A stretch of DNA of 64,000 nt, from NCBI GenBank assembly GCA_020861185.1, contig JAJBSV010000002.1, positions 186,001 to 250,000 of the forward strand, written 5' to 3'. Shown piece after piece: positions 43,147-50,919 of the stretch. Under the pieces are notes generated by a model, which saw only the letters and a program-made list of their open reading frames with translations, did no database searches and had not been told where the DNA came from. Source of the stretch: Ruminococcus sp. GTDB taxonomy: Bacteria > Bacillota > Clostridia > Oscillospirales > Ruminococcaceae. Numbering within the stretch: the stretch's first letter is position 1; each line of letters starts with the position of its first letter. Made by a program: the position numbers and the translations under genes.

Positions 43147-43956
43147 TCAGTTTACAGGTACGCAACCTGCGGCCTCTACATACTCGTTTACAGCGGAGCT
43201 GGTGCAGAAGTCATAGAATGCCTGAGCGGCATCCGAGAGAGCGGTGTCCTTCTTGGTTACGAAGACGAAGTTTCTCTGGATTGCATACGAGCCGTCAAGG
43301 ACTGTAGCACTGGTCGGGAATACTCCCTCAACGGAGATTGCACTTACGGTGTCGTTTACGGAAGCGAGCGAAACATAGCCGATTGCGTTCGGGTTCGAGG
43401 AAACTGCGCTTACAACGTCGCCGGTAGAGGTGAGCTCCTGAGAGTAGACGCAAGCATCAGCGGTTCCGGTGATGGACTCGAAGCCGTCACGGGTACCGGA
43501 GGAAGCTTCACGTCCGATGCAAACGATGGGGAGATCCTCGCCGCCTACTTCACTCCAGTTGGTGATTTCGCCGGTGAAGATGGAAGCGATCTGAGCGATT
43601 GTGAGGTCGGATACGGTGTTAGAGGTGTTTACGATTACTGCGATGCCGTCGATTGCAACAACAGTCTGGTCGCAGGTCTCAAGCTCGGTGTCCTTCAAGT
43701 TACGGCTTGCAAGACCGATGTCGCAGGTGCCGTCGATTACAGCCTGAATTCCGGAGCCGGAACCGGTGGGATTGTAAGTAACGGTGATGTTTTCGTTCTC
43801 CTCCATGAAGGCTTCCATGAAGTAACCCATGACCTTCTCCATTGAGGTGGAACCGTCGGTAGAGACCGACTGAGCTTCGGTTTCACCACAAGCGGTGAAG
43901 CAGCCGAGTGCCAGTACAAGGCACATAATAAGCGCAAATATTCTTGCTTTTTTCAT
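43147..43956 (-). CDS. pstS: Phosphate-binding lipoprotein PstS
   Basis: A 269-residue lipoprotein: basic start MKKARIF, hydrophobic stretch, lipobox LGCFTAC. The binding protein fold shows VSTDGSTSMEKVMGYFMEAF (Ser/Thr/Gly phosphate contacts), TYNPTGSGSGIQAVIDGTCDIGLASRNL, FTGEITNWSEVGGEDLPIVCIGREASSGTRDGFESI (the SGTR phosphate loop) and AIGYVSLASV. I chose ATG 43956 because the ATG 12 bp upstream lies directly on the SD. It is the first gene of pstSCAB-phoU-phoBR and is preceded by three TTAACA half-sites. Confidence 0.95.
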   Translation of the reverse strand: MKKARIFALIMCLVLALGCFTACGETEAQSVSTDGSTSMEKVMGYFMEAFMEENENITVTYNPTGSGSGIQAVIDGTCDIGLASRNLKDTELETCDQTVVAIDGIAVIVNTSNTVSDLTIAQIASIFTGEITNWSEVGGEDLPIVCIGREASSGTRDGFESITGTADACVYSQELTSTGDVVSAVSSNPNAIGYVSLASVNDTVSAISVEGVFPTSATVLDGSYAIQRNFVFVTKKDTALSDAAQAFYDFCTSSAVNEYVEAAGCVPVN

Positions 43957-44015
43957 TTCAAATAACATCCTTTCAGATAATACAAGTGAGACGGACTTTT
44001 GCCGTCCATGGCTCT

Positions 44016-44071
44016 AATATAGCGCACCGAATGTTAAGTCTGAAAGCACTGTTATGTTAAATCTATGTTAA
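44016..44071 (-). promoter_or_regulatory. Pho box and pstS promoter
   Basis: On the minus strand TTAACA occurs at 44071-44066, 44060-44055 and 44037-44032, so the starts are 11 and 23 bp apart (one and about two helix turns). TATATT (44021-44016) follows 10 bp later as the -10, so the repeats cover the -35. This matches the Firmicute PhoP/PhoB box of TTAACA-type direct repeats with 11-bp period. Confidence 0.82.
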
Positions 44072-44079
44072 ATATCGCT

Positions 44080-44120
44080 CCGAAAAAGAAAAAGCGGCAA
44101 AAGGCTGAACCCCTGCCGCT
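44080..44120 (-). terminator. Terminator after the tetR fragment
   Basis: AGCGGCA and TGCCGCT arms (44093-44120) are followed on the minus strand by TTTTTCTTTTT. It isolates the pst promoter from upstream read-through. Confidence 0.85.
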
Positions 44121-44125
44121 GTATT

Positions 44126-44626
44126 TTATTTAATGCCCACAACTGCTTCCGCCGCCTGACCGATAAACGACACAACATCCTCCGGCGGGAGTGTCTTACA
44201 ATACTTCTGATACACCATATACGCTCCGTTAATCGTATAGGTCAGTATCATTTTCTCTACATTGCTAAGCTCGGGATTTTGCATTTTTACACATTCCATC
44301 AATTCCTCTTCAAGCCGTACCAACAAAACCGTGGACTGCGTTCCCGAAAACAAAATTTCTATCAAGGTTTGCTGTGAATAAAACGAATAAAACAGTTCCT
44401 CCGTAAATATCGCACAATTTGTCAGACAATATTCGGGATGTGCCAGACCATTAAAAATGCTTTTGATAACTTCATCTTGCAACTGTTCGGATAAGTCGTA
44501 AATATCCTTATAATGAAGATAAAATGTCGCCTTGCTGATTTCTGCTTTTTCGGCAAGCTCTTTGATGGTTATCCGCTCAAGCGGCTTCTTTCGGCGTAGC
44601 TCCAAAAACGCGTTCCTTAAAAGCAA
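44126..44626 (-). pseudogene. TetR/AcrR regulator, 5'-truncated
   Basis: A 166-residue frame matching a TetR-family regulator: LLRNAFLELRRKKPLERITIKELAEKAEISKATFYLHYKDIYDLSEQL is helix 1 and the helix-turn-helix, and the remainder is the ligand-binding/dimer domain to a normal C-terminus. About 15 residues that usually precede helix 1, including the start codon, are missing. The only start available is TTG 44626, with no ribosome binding site. It sits head to head with a 5'-truncated glgB; both lose homology within about 15 bp of each other. Base composition is more AT-rich than the flanks. Probably a non-functional remnant, although weak expression of a shortened protein cannot be excluded. 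Confidence 0.75.
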
Positions 44627-44640
44627 GTCACAAGGGTTGC

Positions 44641-45444
44641 ATGCTTATCGCCGAGGATTCGACAAATTATCCAAGGGTGACACATTCTCTCGAAAATGAC
44701 GGGCTTGGATTTGATTATAAATGGGACATGGGTTGGATGCATGATACGCTTGAATATTTCCAGCTCCCTCCCTGCATGCGTTCGAAGAATTATCACAAAC
44801 TGACGTTTTCGATGATGTATTTTCACAGCGAAAATTATCTGCTGCCGTATTCGCATGATGAGGTTGTACACGGCAAAGCAACTATTCTACAGAAGATGAA
44901 CGGTCAATACGAGGATAAATTCCCGCAGGCAAGAGCGATGTATTTGTATATGCTTGTACACCCAGGCAAGAAGCTGAATTTTATGGGCAACGAAATCGGA
45001 CAGCTCCGAGAATGGGACGAAAAGCGCGAGCAGGATTGGGACTTGCGAAAATATCCGATTCACGACAGCTTTTACCGATTTATGAACGATTTAAATCATA
45101 TTTACCTTTCCCATCCCGCATTGTCCGAATGGGACTATAAAGAGGAGGGCTTCTCGTGGATTGATTGCCATCAAGAGGATAAATGCGTATATGTCATAAG
45201 CCGAAAAAGCAGAAAAGAGGAGCTGATAGCAATTTTTAACTTCAGCGATATGCCGCAAACGTATAATTTTACGAGTGAGTACGCGAACAAAAAATGTGAG
45301 TTGCTGTTAAACACAGAGTGGGAACAATACGGAGCGACTGTACCGTATAATAACAGCATGCCGCCGTTTGCGCTTGATGAGAAAATAACATTGGAAAGGT
45401 TTTCCGGAATCCTGCTAAAAACAATAAAGCAAAGCCTGAGATAA
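44641..45444 (+). pseudogene. glgB: 1,4-alpha-glucan branching enzyme, C-terminal fragment
   Basis: About 267 residues equal to the last 40 percent of GlgB. It starts at MLIAEDSTNYPRVTH, with the acid/base Glu, and continues GLGFDYKWDMGWMHDTLEYF, LPYSHDEVVHGKATILQKM with the transition-state Asp, MGNEIGQLREWDEKREQDWDL, and the C-terminal beta domain. The CBM48 domain and the first half of the GH13 barrel, including the nucleophile Asp, are missing, so it cannot be active. The frame runs a little upstream of this ATG without homology. No other glycogen gene is nearby. It ends with a proper terminator, so the 3' side is original and the 5' side was lost in a rearrangement or, if this is an assembled metagenome, in a misjoin. 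Confidence 0.85.
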
Positions 45445-45470
45445 TCTCAAGCTTTGCTTTAGCGGATTTT
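45426..45470 (+). terminator. Terminator after the glgB fragment
   Basis: AAAGCAAAGCCTGAG (45426-45440) pairs with CTCAAGCTTTGCTTT (45446-45460) with one mismatch. Confidence 0.75.
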
Positions 45471-45484
45471 TGAAGCGATATTTA

Positions 45485-46345
45485 TTATTTATGAATTCCT
45501 CTGAAGAACAAAGCTATCGTTCCCGGTCCGGCATGACCGCCGGTTACGGGCTCGTACTGCTCTATCATGGCGTTGCCGGTGAGGCCGATGGCTTTTAGTT
45601 GTTCCAAGAGCGTCATCGCTCCCGCTTCGTTGTCGGCGTGGGCGATGCTTATGTCGAGGGACATATCCGAACAGAGCTTCTGATACTTGTCGGCGAGTGT
45701 GGCGATGGCACGCTTCTCTCCCCTTGCGACACCGTTGAAGACGATGTGACCGGTGTTGTCGCCCATGAGAATCGGCTTGACGTTGAGGAGCGAGCCGGCA
45801 AACGCGACTGTTCCGGAAACTCTTCCGCCCTTCTTGAGATACTTCATGTCGTCGATGGTGAAGTACTGGCAAAGATGCTCACGACGGTTATAGAGCTCGT
45901 TGACGACAACGTCGATTCTCTCGCCCTTCTCGATGAGCTCGGCGGCGTCGAGGACGTGCATGCCCTCGCCCAGAGAGGCGGCATATGAATCGAAAACGAC
46001 TATCGAGCGCTCGGGATAGGACTCCTGAAGCTCGCTTGCGGCGATTTTTGCGGAAGCAATCGCTCCGCTTATGCCCCCTGCCATTCCGACATAGAGGACG
46101 TCGTCGCCGTTCTGGAGGGCTGGCTCGAAAGCCTTCATATAATCGACGATATTTACCATCGAGATCTTGATGTCTGCGCCCTCACGCATGGCTTTATAGA
46201 ACGACTTACCGTCGAAGCCCTCAAGGGTGTTATACTCTATAACCTCGTCATTTATGCTATAGTGAAAATGTACAAGCTCAACATTATGCTCCTTAAGAAC
46301 CGCGGGGCTCAGATTTGCGGAGGTATCGGTGAAAAGTCTTATCAT
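45485..46345 (-). CDS. DegV-family fatty-acid-binding protein
   Basis: A 286-residue DegV/FakB-type protein: IRLFTDTSANLSPAVLKEHNVELVHFHYSIND, YVGMAGGISGAIASAKIAASELQESYPERSIVVFDSYAASLGEGMHVLDAAELIEKG, YLKKGGRVSGTVAFAGSLLNVKPILMGDNTGHI, and GPGTIALFFRG. FakB proteins hold a fatty acid in a closed pocket for phosphorylation by the kinase FakA. Thr in TDTSAN and the VKPIL/GPG loops are the conserved phosphate-site elements. FakA itself is not in the window, only an orphan C-terminal FakA-like domain at 23.6 kb. It has its own promoter and is unlinked by strand from the glgB fragment. Confidence 0.9.
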   Translation of the reverse strand: MIRLFTDTSANLSPAVLKEHNVELVHFHYSINDEVIEYNTLEGFDGKSFYKAMREGADIKISMVNIVDYMKAFEPALQNGDDVLYVGMAGGISGAIASAKIAASELQESYPERSIVVFDSYAASLGEGMHVLDAAELIEKGERIDVVVNELYNRREHLCQYFTIDDMKYLKKGGRVSGTVAFAGSLLNVKPILMGDNTGHIVFNGVARGEKRAIATLADKYQKLCSDMSLDISIAHADNEAGAMTLLEQLKAIGLTGNAMIEQYEPVTGGHAGPGTIALFFRGIHK

Positions 46346-46390
46346 TTTTATTGTCTCCTTATAATCTTATGGGATTTTTGCTTGCAGATT

Positions 46391-46419
46391 ATAATACCAC
46401 TTTGGTTTGAAAATTTCAA
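46391..46419 (-). promoter_or_regulatory. degV promoter
   Basis: Minus strand TTGAAA (46419-46414), 17 bp, TATTAT (46396-46391); an overlapping TATAAT lies 3 bp further on. Confidence 0.6.
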
Positions 46420-46446
46420 CCGGTACCCGAAAAAATCGTCTCTACT

Positions 46447-46492
46447 CTTAAAAATGAAGCGGTAGAGTCCCAAATCAAGGAATTCTACCGCC
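46447..46492 (-). terminator. Terminator after the XRE gene
   Basis: GCGGTAGA (46459-46466) and TCTACCGC (46484-46491) form an 8-bp stem, followed on the minus strand by TTCATTTTTAAG. Confidence 0.75.
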
Positions 46493-46499
46493 ATAATTA

Positions 46500-47102
46500 T
46501 TACTTCGATTCGTCTTTTTTATGGTTCACATGAAACAGTCGGAAGCTCAGGACTATCAGTGCCTCCGCAGGAATCTCTATTAAGAATAACTGCCACCAGT
46601 TGTGCTTAAGGAAGACGACATACAGGGTTGTGACTATACTTAGGACCAGAAGCGAAACTATTACAAAGTTGTATTTGCCGTCATGCCAGATTGAGTTGAG
46701 AACCAACAGCACCGTAAAAAGAACCGGCAGAGCATAAACAAACACCTGCCAATATATCAAGCCCCTCAACCAGAAGATGATGAAGAGAATCGTTGCAACC
46801 GTCATAATTCCGACAGAAGTGATTGCCATTATAATCTGATATGGGATGGTGGTCTTGACGGAATCGAGGATGCTTATCTTCTCCTCCGGGTCGTGAGGGC
46901 GAACGAGATAGTCGACCGTCACGCCGAAGATGTCGGCGATATTGCGGAGGACTATTACATCCGGCAGAGCCTCAGCTCGTTCCCACTTGGAGACGGACTT
47001 GTCGGAATAGTTGAGCTTTTCGGCAAGCTCAAGCTGGGTCATGCCCGCTCGGGTTCTGAGCTCTATTATATTACTGGCTATAGTGGTTTCAATTTCTTTC
47101 AT
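46500..47102 (-). CDS. XRE-family regulator with C-terminal membrane segments
   Basis: A 200-residue protein. The N-terminal helix-turn-helix of about 65 residues reads IASNIIELRTRAGMTQLELAEKLNYSDKSVSKWERAEALPDVIVLRNIADIFGVTVDYLV, the common Firmicute Cro/CI type. After a short linker (RPHDPEEKISILD) come four predicted membrane helices (IIMAITSVGIMTVATILFIIFWL, VFVYALPVLFTVLLVLNSI, FVIVSLLVLSIVTTLYVVF, LFLIEIPAEALIVLSFRLF). It is thus a membrane-tethered DNA-binding protein that may sense the membrane state. It lies between two DegV genes on the same strand, 14 bp after the upstream one, which suggests a link to lipid metabolism. Confidence 0.85.
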   Translation of the reverse strand: MKEIETTIASNIIELRTRAGMTQLELAEKLNYSDKSVSKWERAEALPDVIVLRNIADIFGVTVDYLVRPHDPEEKISILDSVKTTIPYQIIMAITSVGIMTVATILFIIFWLRGLIYWQVFVYALPVLFTVLLVLNSIWHDGKYNFVIVSLLVLSIVTTLYVVFLKHNWWQLFLIEIPAEALIVLSFRLFHVNHKKDESK

Positions 47103-47116
47103 GAATACCTCTGCTT

Positions 47117-47965
47117 CTATTTTTCGAAGAAGACTACTCCTATCGCTCCGGGTCCGATGTGTGTGCCGATTGTCGCGCCTATCCTCATAACGGGGAGTTT
47201 GTCGGTTTCATCCTCCCAGAGATTTCTTGAATCCTCGACATATTTGTTAAGGAAGCTCATGTCGTTGCCGGTGTATGCCAAAGAATAAGGCTTTGAGAAG
47301 TCGACGCCGTTGCCCTTGTTGATGAGCTCATTGAGGAGGTTATTCCCCTTCTTCGAGCCTCTGGCTTTTCCGACCATCACTACTTCGCCTTCAACAACGC
47401 CGATAACCGGCTTTATCTGGAGAAGGCTTCCCGCAAACTCTACCGCCGCGGAAATTCTGCCGCCTTTTCTTAAGTACTCAAGAGTATCAAGGAGCGCAAG
47501 GATTCTAATCTTGTGTCTGGCTTCATTAAGGGCTTTCTCTAACTCTTCGGCTTCCATGCCATCGCGTATAAGGGAATCCGCATATCTTATGAGAATAGCC
47601 TCGCCGAATGTGGCACTCAGGCTGTCCACCACTATCGCCTTGCCGCCGCAGGACTCCGCCGCTATGCAGGCTGACTGATAGGTTCCGGAAAGCTTTGACG
47701 AAACCACGATTGCAAAAGGCGTGTCGCCCTCCGCGATAACCTTCTCGAACGCTTCCTCGTAGTCAACGGGTGTGAGCTGAGATGTGTGGGGAAGCTCGTC
47801 CGACTCGACAAGCATGTCATAGAATCTGTCGGGGGTGATGTCGACTCCGTCCTTATACTGGGTGTCACCGAAGGTTACTGTGAGCGGAAGAAGAACCCAA
47901 CCGTGTTCCTTTGCTTCCTCTACCGTTATGTCGGATGCCGAGTCGATTACAAGTCTTAGTGCCAT
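47117..47965 (-). CDS. DegV-family fatty-acid-binding protein, second copy
   Basis: A 282-residue DegV/FakB protein: LRLVIDSASDITVEEAKEHGWVLLPLTVTFGDTQYKDGVDITPDRFYDML, VVSSKLSGTYQSACIAAESCGGKAIVVDSLSATFGEAILIRYADSLI, YLRKGGRISAAVEFAGSLLQIKPVIGVVEGEVVMVGKARG, and HIGPGAIGVVFFEK. It differs clearly from the copy at 45.5 kb, so the two probably bind different fatty acids, as FakB1 and FakB2 do in Staphylococcus. It lies 28 bp downstream of aroQ on the same strand and upstream of the XRE gene. It may receive transcription from the aromatic operon. Confidence 0.9.
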   Translation of the reverse strand: MALRLVIDSASDITVEEAKEHGWVLLPLTVTFGDTQYKDGVDITPDRFYDMLVESDELPHTSQLTPVDYEEAFEKVIAEGDTPFAIVVSSKLSGTYQSACIAAESCGGKAIVVDSLSATFGEAILIRYADSLIRDGMEAEELEKALNEARHKIRILALLDTLEYLRKGGRISAAVEFAGSLLQIKPVIGVVEGEVVMVGKARGSKKGNNLLNELINKGNGVDFSKPYSLAYTGNDMSFLNKYVEDSRNLWEDETDKLPVMRIGATIGTHIGPGAIGVVFFEK

Positions 47966-47992
47966 AGGAGTGCTCCTTTAGTTATGAAAAAT

Positions 47993-48433
47993 TTATTGCT
48001 TCTTGGTGAGATAATTCTCTAAGAATTTTACGGCTTCGATATAACCGTTAAAGCCGAGTCCCATATAGGTTTTTACGCACGCTTTGCCCGCATATGAAAT
48101 CTGCCGGAAGTCTTCACGCTCGTTGACAGCCGAGATATGAACTTCAACCGCAGGAATAGACACGGCTTTCAACGCATCCAAGATTGCAACGCTTGTGTGA
48201 GTGTAAGCCGCCGGATTTATGACGATTCCGTCAAAAACGCCGTAGGCTTCCTGAATTCTGTCGACGATTGCGCCTTCGTGATTAGACTGGAAGAAGTCGA
48301 CTTCGATTCCCCTGCTGTCGCAATATTCGGATATCAGCTTTACAAGCGAGGCATAGGTCTCGGAGCCGTAGATTCCTGGCTCCCTGATTCCGAGCATGTT
48401 CAGATTCGGACCGTTTATTACGAGTATTTTCAT
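47993..48433 (-). CDS. aroQ: Type II 3-dehydroquinate dehydratase
   Basis: A 146-residue type II dehydroquinase: KILVINGPNLNMLGIREPGIYGSETYASLVKLISEYC (the mobile active-site loop with Arg and the catalytic Tyr in PGIYG), FFQSNHEGAIVDRIQEA, DGIVINPAAYTHTSVAILDAL, and EVHISAVNEREDFRQISY. It forms the usual dodecamer and dehydrates 3-dehydroquinate to 3-dehydroshikimate, pathway step 3. Its ATG shares a base with the aroE-aroK stop. It is the last pathway gene of the operon led by aroF. Confidence 0.95.
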   Translation of the reverse strand: MKILVINGPNLNMLGIREPGIYGSETYASLVKLISEYCDSRGIEVDFFQSNHEGAIVDRIQEAYGVFDGIVINPAAYTHTSVAILDALKAVSIPAVEVHISAVNEREDFRQISYAGKACVKTYMGLGFNGYIEAVKFLENYLTKKQ

Positions 48434-49677
48434 TATACCATGCCCTCGATTTCTTTTATAATCCTGTCGACGGTTTCCGCAACCGTTCCGTTGTTGTCGA
48501 CCTTTATGTCTGCGAAGCGCTCGTACATGGGCTTGCGCTTTGCGTAGAGCTCCGATAGATCCGACTTCTGGGAAATGGGTCTGCCGTCTGTCGGGAGCTT
48601 ATTGGTGTCACGCTCGAGCCAGACGATGATTCCGTTTTGATGGAGGAGATTGTAGTTTTCTTCTCTCGTGACAACTCCGCCGCCGGTGGAGATGATTCGC
48701 TCGGAAAGCTTGCCCGAGGCTTGCATCTCGGCGGTTTCGAGCCTTCTGAACTCTTCCTCGCCGGAGCGCTCGAAGATTTCAGGGATGCTCATTCCCGCAT
48801 TCTTCACGATTTCCGCATCGGTTTCGATGACCTGCCTATGTAGCCTCTGACCAAGAGCCTGAGCTACAACCGATTTGCCACTGCCGGGCATACCTATTAA
48901 TATAATGTTTTCGAGCTCTTTTGTCAACGATTTTTCGATAAATGTAACCGAATCGTCACTGATTTTTTTATTCTGGAATCGCTCGGAGCTGTATTTTGCC
49001 TGCGCAACGAGCATGTGAAGCCCGCTCTTGTGCTTAAGTCCGAGAGCTTCGGCTTGCAGAATTAATGCAGTTCTCATCGGGTTGTAGATTACGTCGAGGA
49101 CGCACTCGCAGGACGGAATTCTTCTTAAATCGAGAGGCGAAACGCCGTTTTTCGGGTACATTCCCACGGGTGTCGCGTTTACTACGAGGACAGCATCCGA
49201 ATGCTTTTCGATGTTGTCGTAGTTGTCTTCGCCCGAGCGGCTTATCGGGATTACTTCGGCACCCATTTCACTCAAAACCTTCTGAACGGTCACACCGGTG
49301 CCGCCGGTGCCTAAAACCAAGGCTTTTTTTCCGGAGAGTCGGACGCCGGTTTCAAGGACCATGCTTTTGAATCCGTAATAGTCGGTGTTATAGCCGTAGA
49401 TTTTGCCGTCGCGCTTGACAAGGGTGTTGACGCTTCCGAGGCTTTTGGCGATGTCCGAAAGCTCGTCGCAGAGGGATGCGGCGACTTTTTTATACGGTAT
49501 CGTGACGTTCAAGCCGTCCCAGTCGCCGTGAAGTATGAAATCCTCGACTTTATTCTTCGGGACTTCGTAGAGACGGTAGTCATAATCGCCTAAATAAGCG
49601 TGAATTCTCGGAGAATAGCTATGCCCCAAAGTTTCGCCAAGAAGCCCACAACGGAGTTGACATGAAACTTGTTTCAT
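48433..49677 (-). CDS. aroE-aroK: Bifunctional shikimate dehydrogenase / shikimate kinase
   Basis: A 414-residue fusion. Residues about 8-245 are AroE: CGLLGETLGHSYSPRIHAYLGDYDYRLYEV (the SxS shikimate site), LNVTIPYKKVA with catalytic Lys, LGSVNTLVKRDGKIYGYNTDYYGF, and the NADP-binding ALVLGTGGTGVTVQKVL. Residues about 255-414 are AroK: IILIGMPGSGKSVVAQALGQRL (Walker A), ETDAEIV, FRRLETAEM and IISTGGGVV, plus the lid RPIS. It performs reduction of dehydroshikimate and phosphorylation of shikimate, steps 4 and 5. The domain order is E then K. It lies 2 bp before pheA's stop on the upstream side and overlaps aroQ by one base. Confidence 0.93.
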   Translation of the reverse strand: MKQVSCQLRCGLLGETLGHSYSPRIHAYLGDYDYRLYEVPKNKVEDFILHGDWDGLNVTIPYKKVAASLCDELSDIAKSLGSVNTLVKRDGKIYGYNTDYYGFKSMVLETGVRLSGKKALVLGTGGTGVTVQKVLSEMGAEVIPISRSGEDNYDNIEKHSDAVLVVNATPVGMYPKNGVSPLDLRRIPSCECVLDVIYNPMRTALILQAEALGLKHKSGLHMLVAQAKYSSERFQNKKISDDSVTFIEKSLTKELENIILIGMPGSGKSVVAQALGQRLHRQVIETDAEIVKNAGMSIPEIFERSGEEEFRRLETAEMQASGKLSERIISTGGGVVTREENYNLLHQNGIIVWLERDTNKLPTDGRPISQKSDLSELYAKRKPMYERFADIKVDNNGTVAETVDRIIKEIEGMV

Positions 49678-49679
49678 GT

Positions 49680-50867
49680 TTATATTACCTCACGGTACGA
49701 GCCTAAGTAATTGTATTTGCTACAGATATCTCCGAGCTCGCTCATCAGTTGAAGGAACTGAGGAGAATAGACGGAGGTGTCGAGGTCGAAATAGAACATG
49801 AACTCGAAATCCTTGTCGGGAATCGGACGGCTCTCGAGCTTCGAAAGGTTGATTCCGAAAGCATAGAGCCTTGAAAGAAGCTTATAGAGCGAACCGGGCT
49901 TATCCTCGAGAACTACCATAAGGCTGGTTCTGTCGGCATCGGGATAGATTTCGAGGTCCTTTGAGATGCAGATGAATCTTGTGTAGTTGTTGTCGTTGTC
50001 CTGAACAGCGGACTTGAGGCATTCGAGACCATAGAGCTTCTGGCATTCGCTCGAGGAGAGGGTTGCGATATCGTTTCTGTCCGATTCGGCGACCATCTTG
50101 GCGGCAACGGCGGTGTTCTCGCAAGGAATGACTTTGACTCCCTTCAATGTGGAGAGAAACTCTGCACACTGGGTTATCGCCTGCTGGTGAGAGTAAATCT
50201 CGGTGACGTCTTCGAGCTTTGTGCCGCGCTTTGCAAGAAGATTGTGCTCAACCTTCAGGCGGATACTGCGAACAATACTGAAGCTGTGCTTGGTCATGAG
50301 GTCATAGACGGAATTGACCGAGCCGGCGGTGCTGTTCTCAAGAGGGATTACGCCGTACTTGCAGAAACCCTTTTCGATTGCGGTGAAGACAGCATCGAAG
50401 GTCGAGAAGTACATGACATTCGGCGACTTGAAGAGCTTACCTGCGGCTATTGAAGAATATGCGCCCTCAATCCCCTGACATGCGACTACGGCACGCTTGG
50501 GGAAAAGCTTGGGAGTGTTCTCTATTGCCGAGGAAATTTTTGAGCTGAGTTCGTTTCCCTGACCGATAAGACGGTTCTGATAGCCGCGGCTGAGCTCCAA
50601 TATGAAGGAATAAAGAAGCTCGGTGTATTCCTTGAGCTCGTCGGGAGTCTTGTCGACGACGTCCTGAATCTTTTCGCGTTCACGACGGATATCGAGGACG
50701 GGAAGGCTGTGCTCCTTCTTGAAGGATGCCAAGCCTGCGGCGGTCTCCATTCTCTCGCCGAAAAGTCTGACTATTTCGTTGTCAATTTCATCAATCTTGT
50801 TGCGATAGACCTTTCTGCCGTCGGCGGTGTCGGGTGTAATCTTCTCGGTTTCATCTACAATAGCCAT
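49680..50867 (-). CDS. pheA: P-protein: chorismate mutase / prephenate dehydratase with ACT domain
   Basis: A 395-residue bifunctional enzyme. Residues about 18-105 are a helical AroQ-class chorismate mutase (YRNKIDEIDNEIVRLFGERMETAAGLASFK, RGYQNRLI). Residues about 125-300 are prephenate dehydratase (VACQGIEGAYSSIAAGKLF, GVIPLENSTAGSVNSVYDLM, HQQAITQCAEFLSTLKGVKVIPCENTAVAAKMV with the catalytic Thr-type NDIATLSS segment). The C-terminal ACT domain has EDKPGSLYKLLSRLYAFGINLSKLESRPI, the Phe-binding ESRP motif that gives feedback inhibition. It makes phenylpyruvate from chorismate. A 52-bp gap that is almost pure A/T separates it from aroC. Confidence 0.94.
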   Translation of the reverse strand: MAIVDETEKITPDTADGRKVYRNKIDEIDNEIVRLFGERMETAAGLASFKKEHSLPVLDIRREREKIQDVVDKTPDELKEYTELLYSFILELSRGYQNRLIGQGNELSSKISSAIENTPKLFPKRAVVACQGIEGAYSSIAAGKLFKSPNVMYFSTFDAVFTAIEKGFCKYGVIPLENSTAGSVNSVYDLMTKHSFSIVRSIRLKVEHNLLAKRGTKLEDVTEIYSHQQAITQCAEFLSTLKGVKVIPCENTAVAAKMVAESDRNDIATLSSSECQKLYGLECLKSAVQDNDNNYTRFICISKDLEIYPDADRTSLMVVLEDKPGSLYKLLSRLYAFGINLSKLESRPIPDKDFEFMFYFDLDTSVYSPQFLQLMSELGDICSKYNYLGSYREVI

Positions 50868-50919
50868 ATGTCATGTCCTTTCGTGTCTAATATATAATAT
50901 ATTATTAATATATAGTATA

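Noticed and set aside
43084-43845. 253-residue plus-strand frame opposite pstS
   Set aside because: Shadow of pstS, which has a lipobox and all phosphate-binding motifs; the antisense product is Gly/Asp-rich nonsense.
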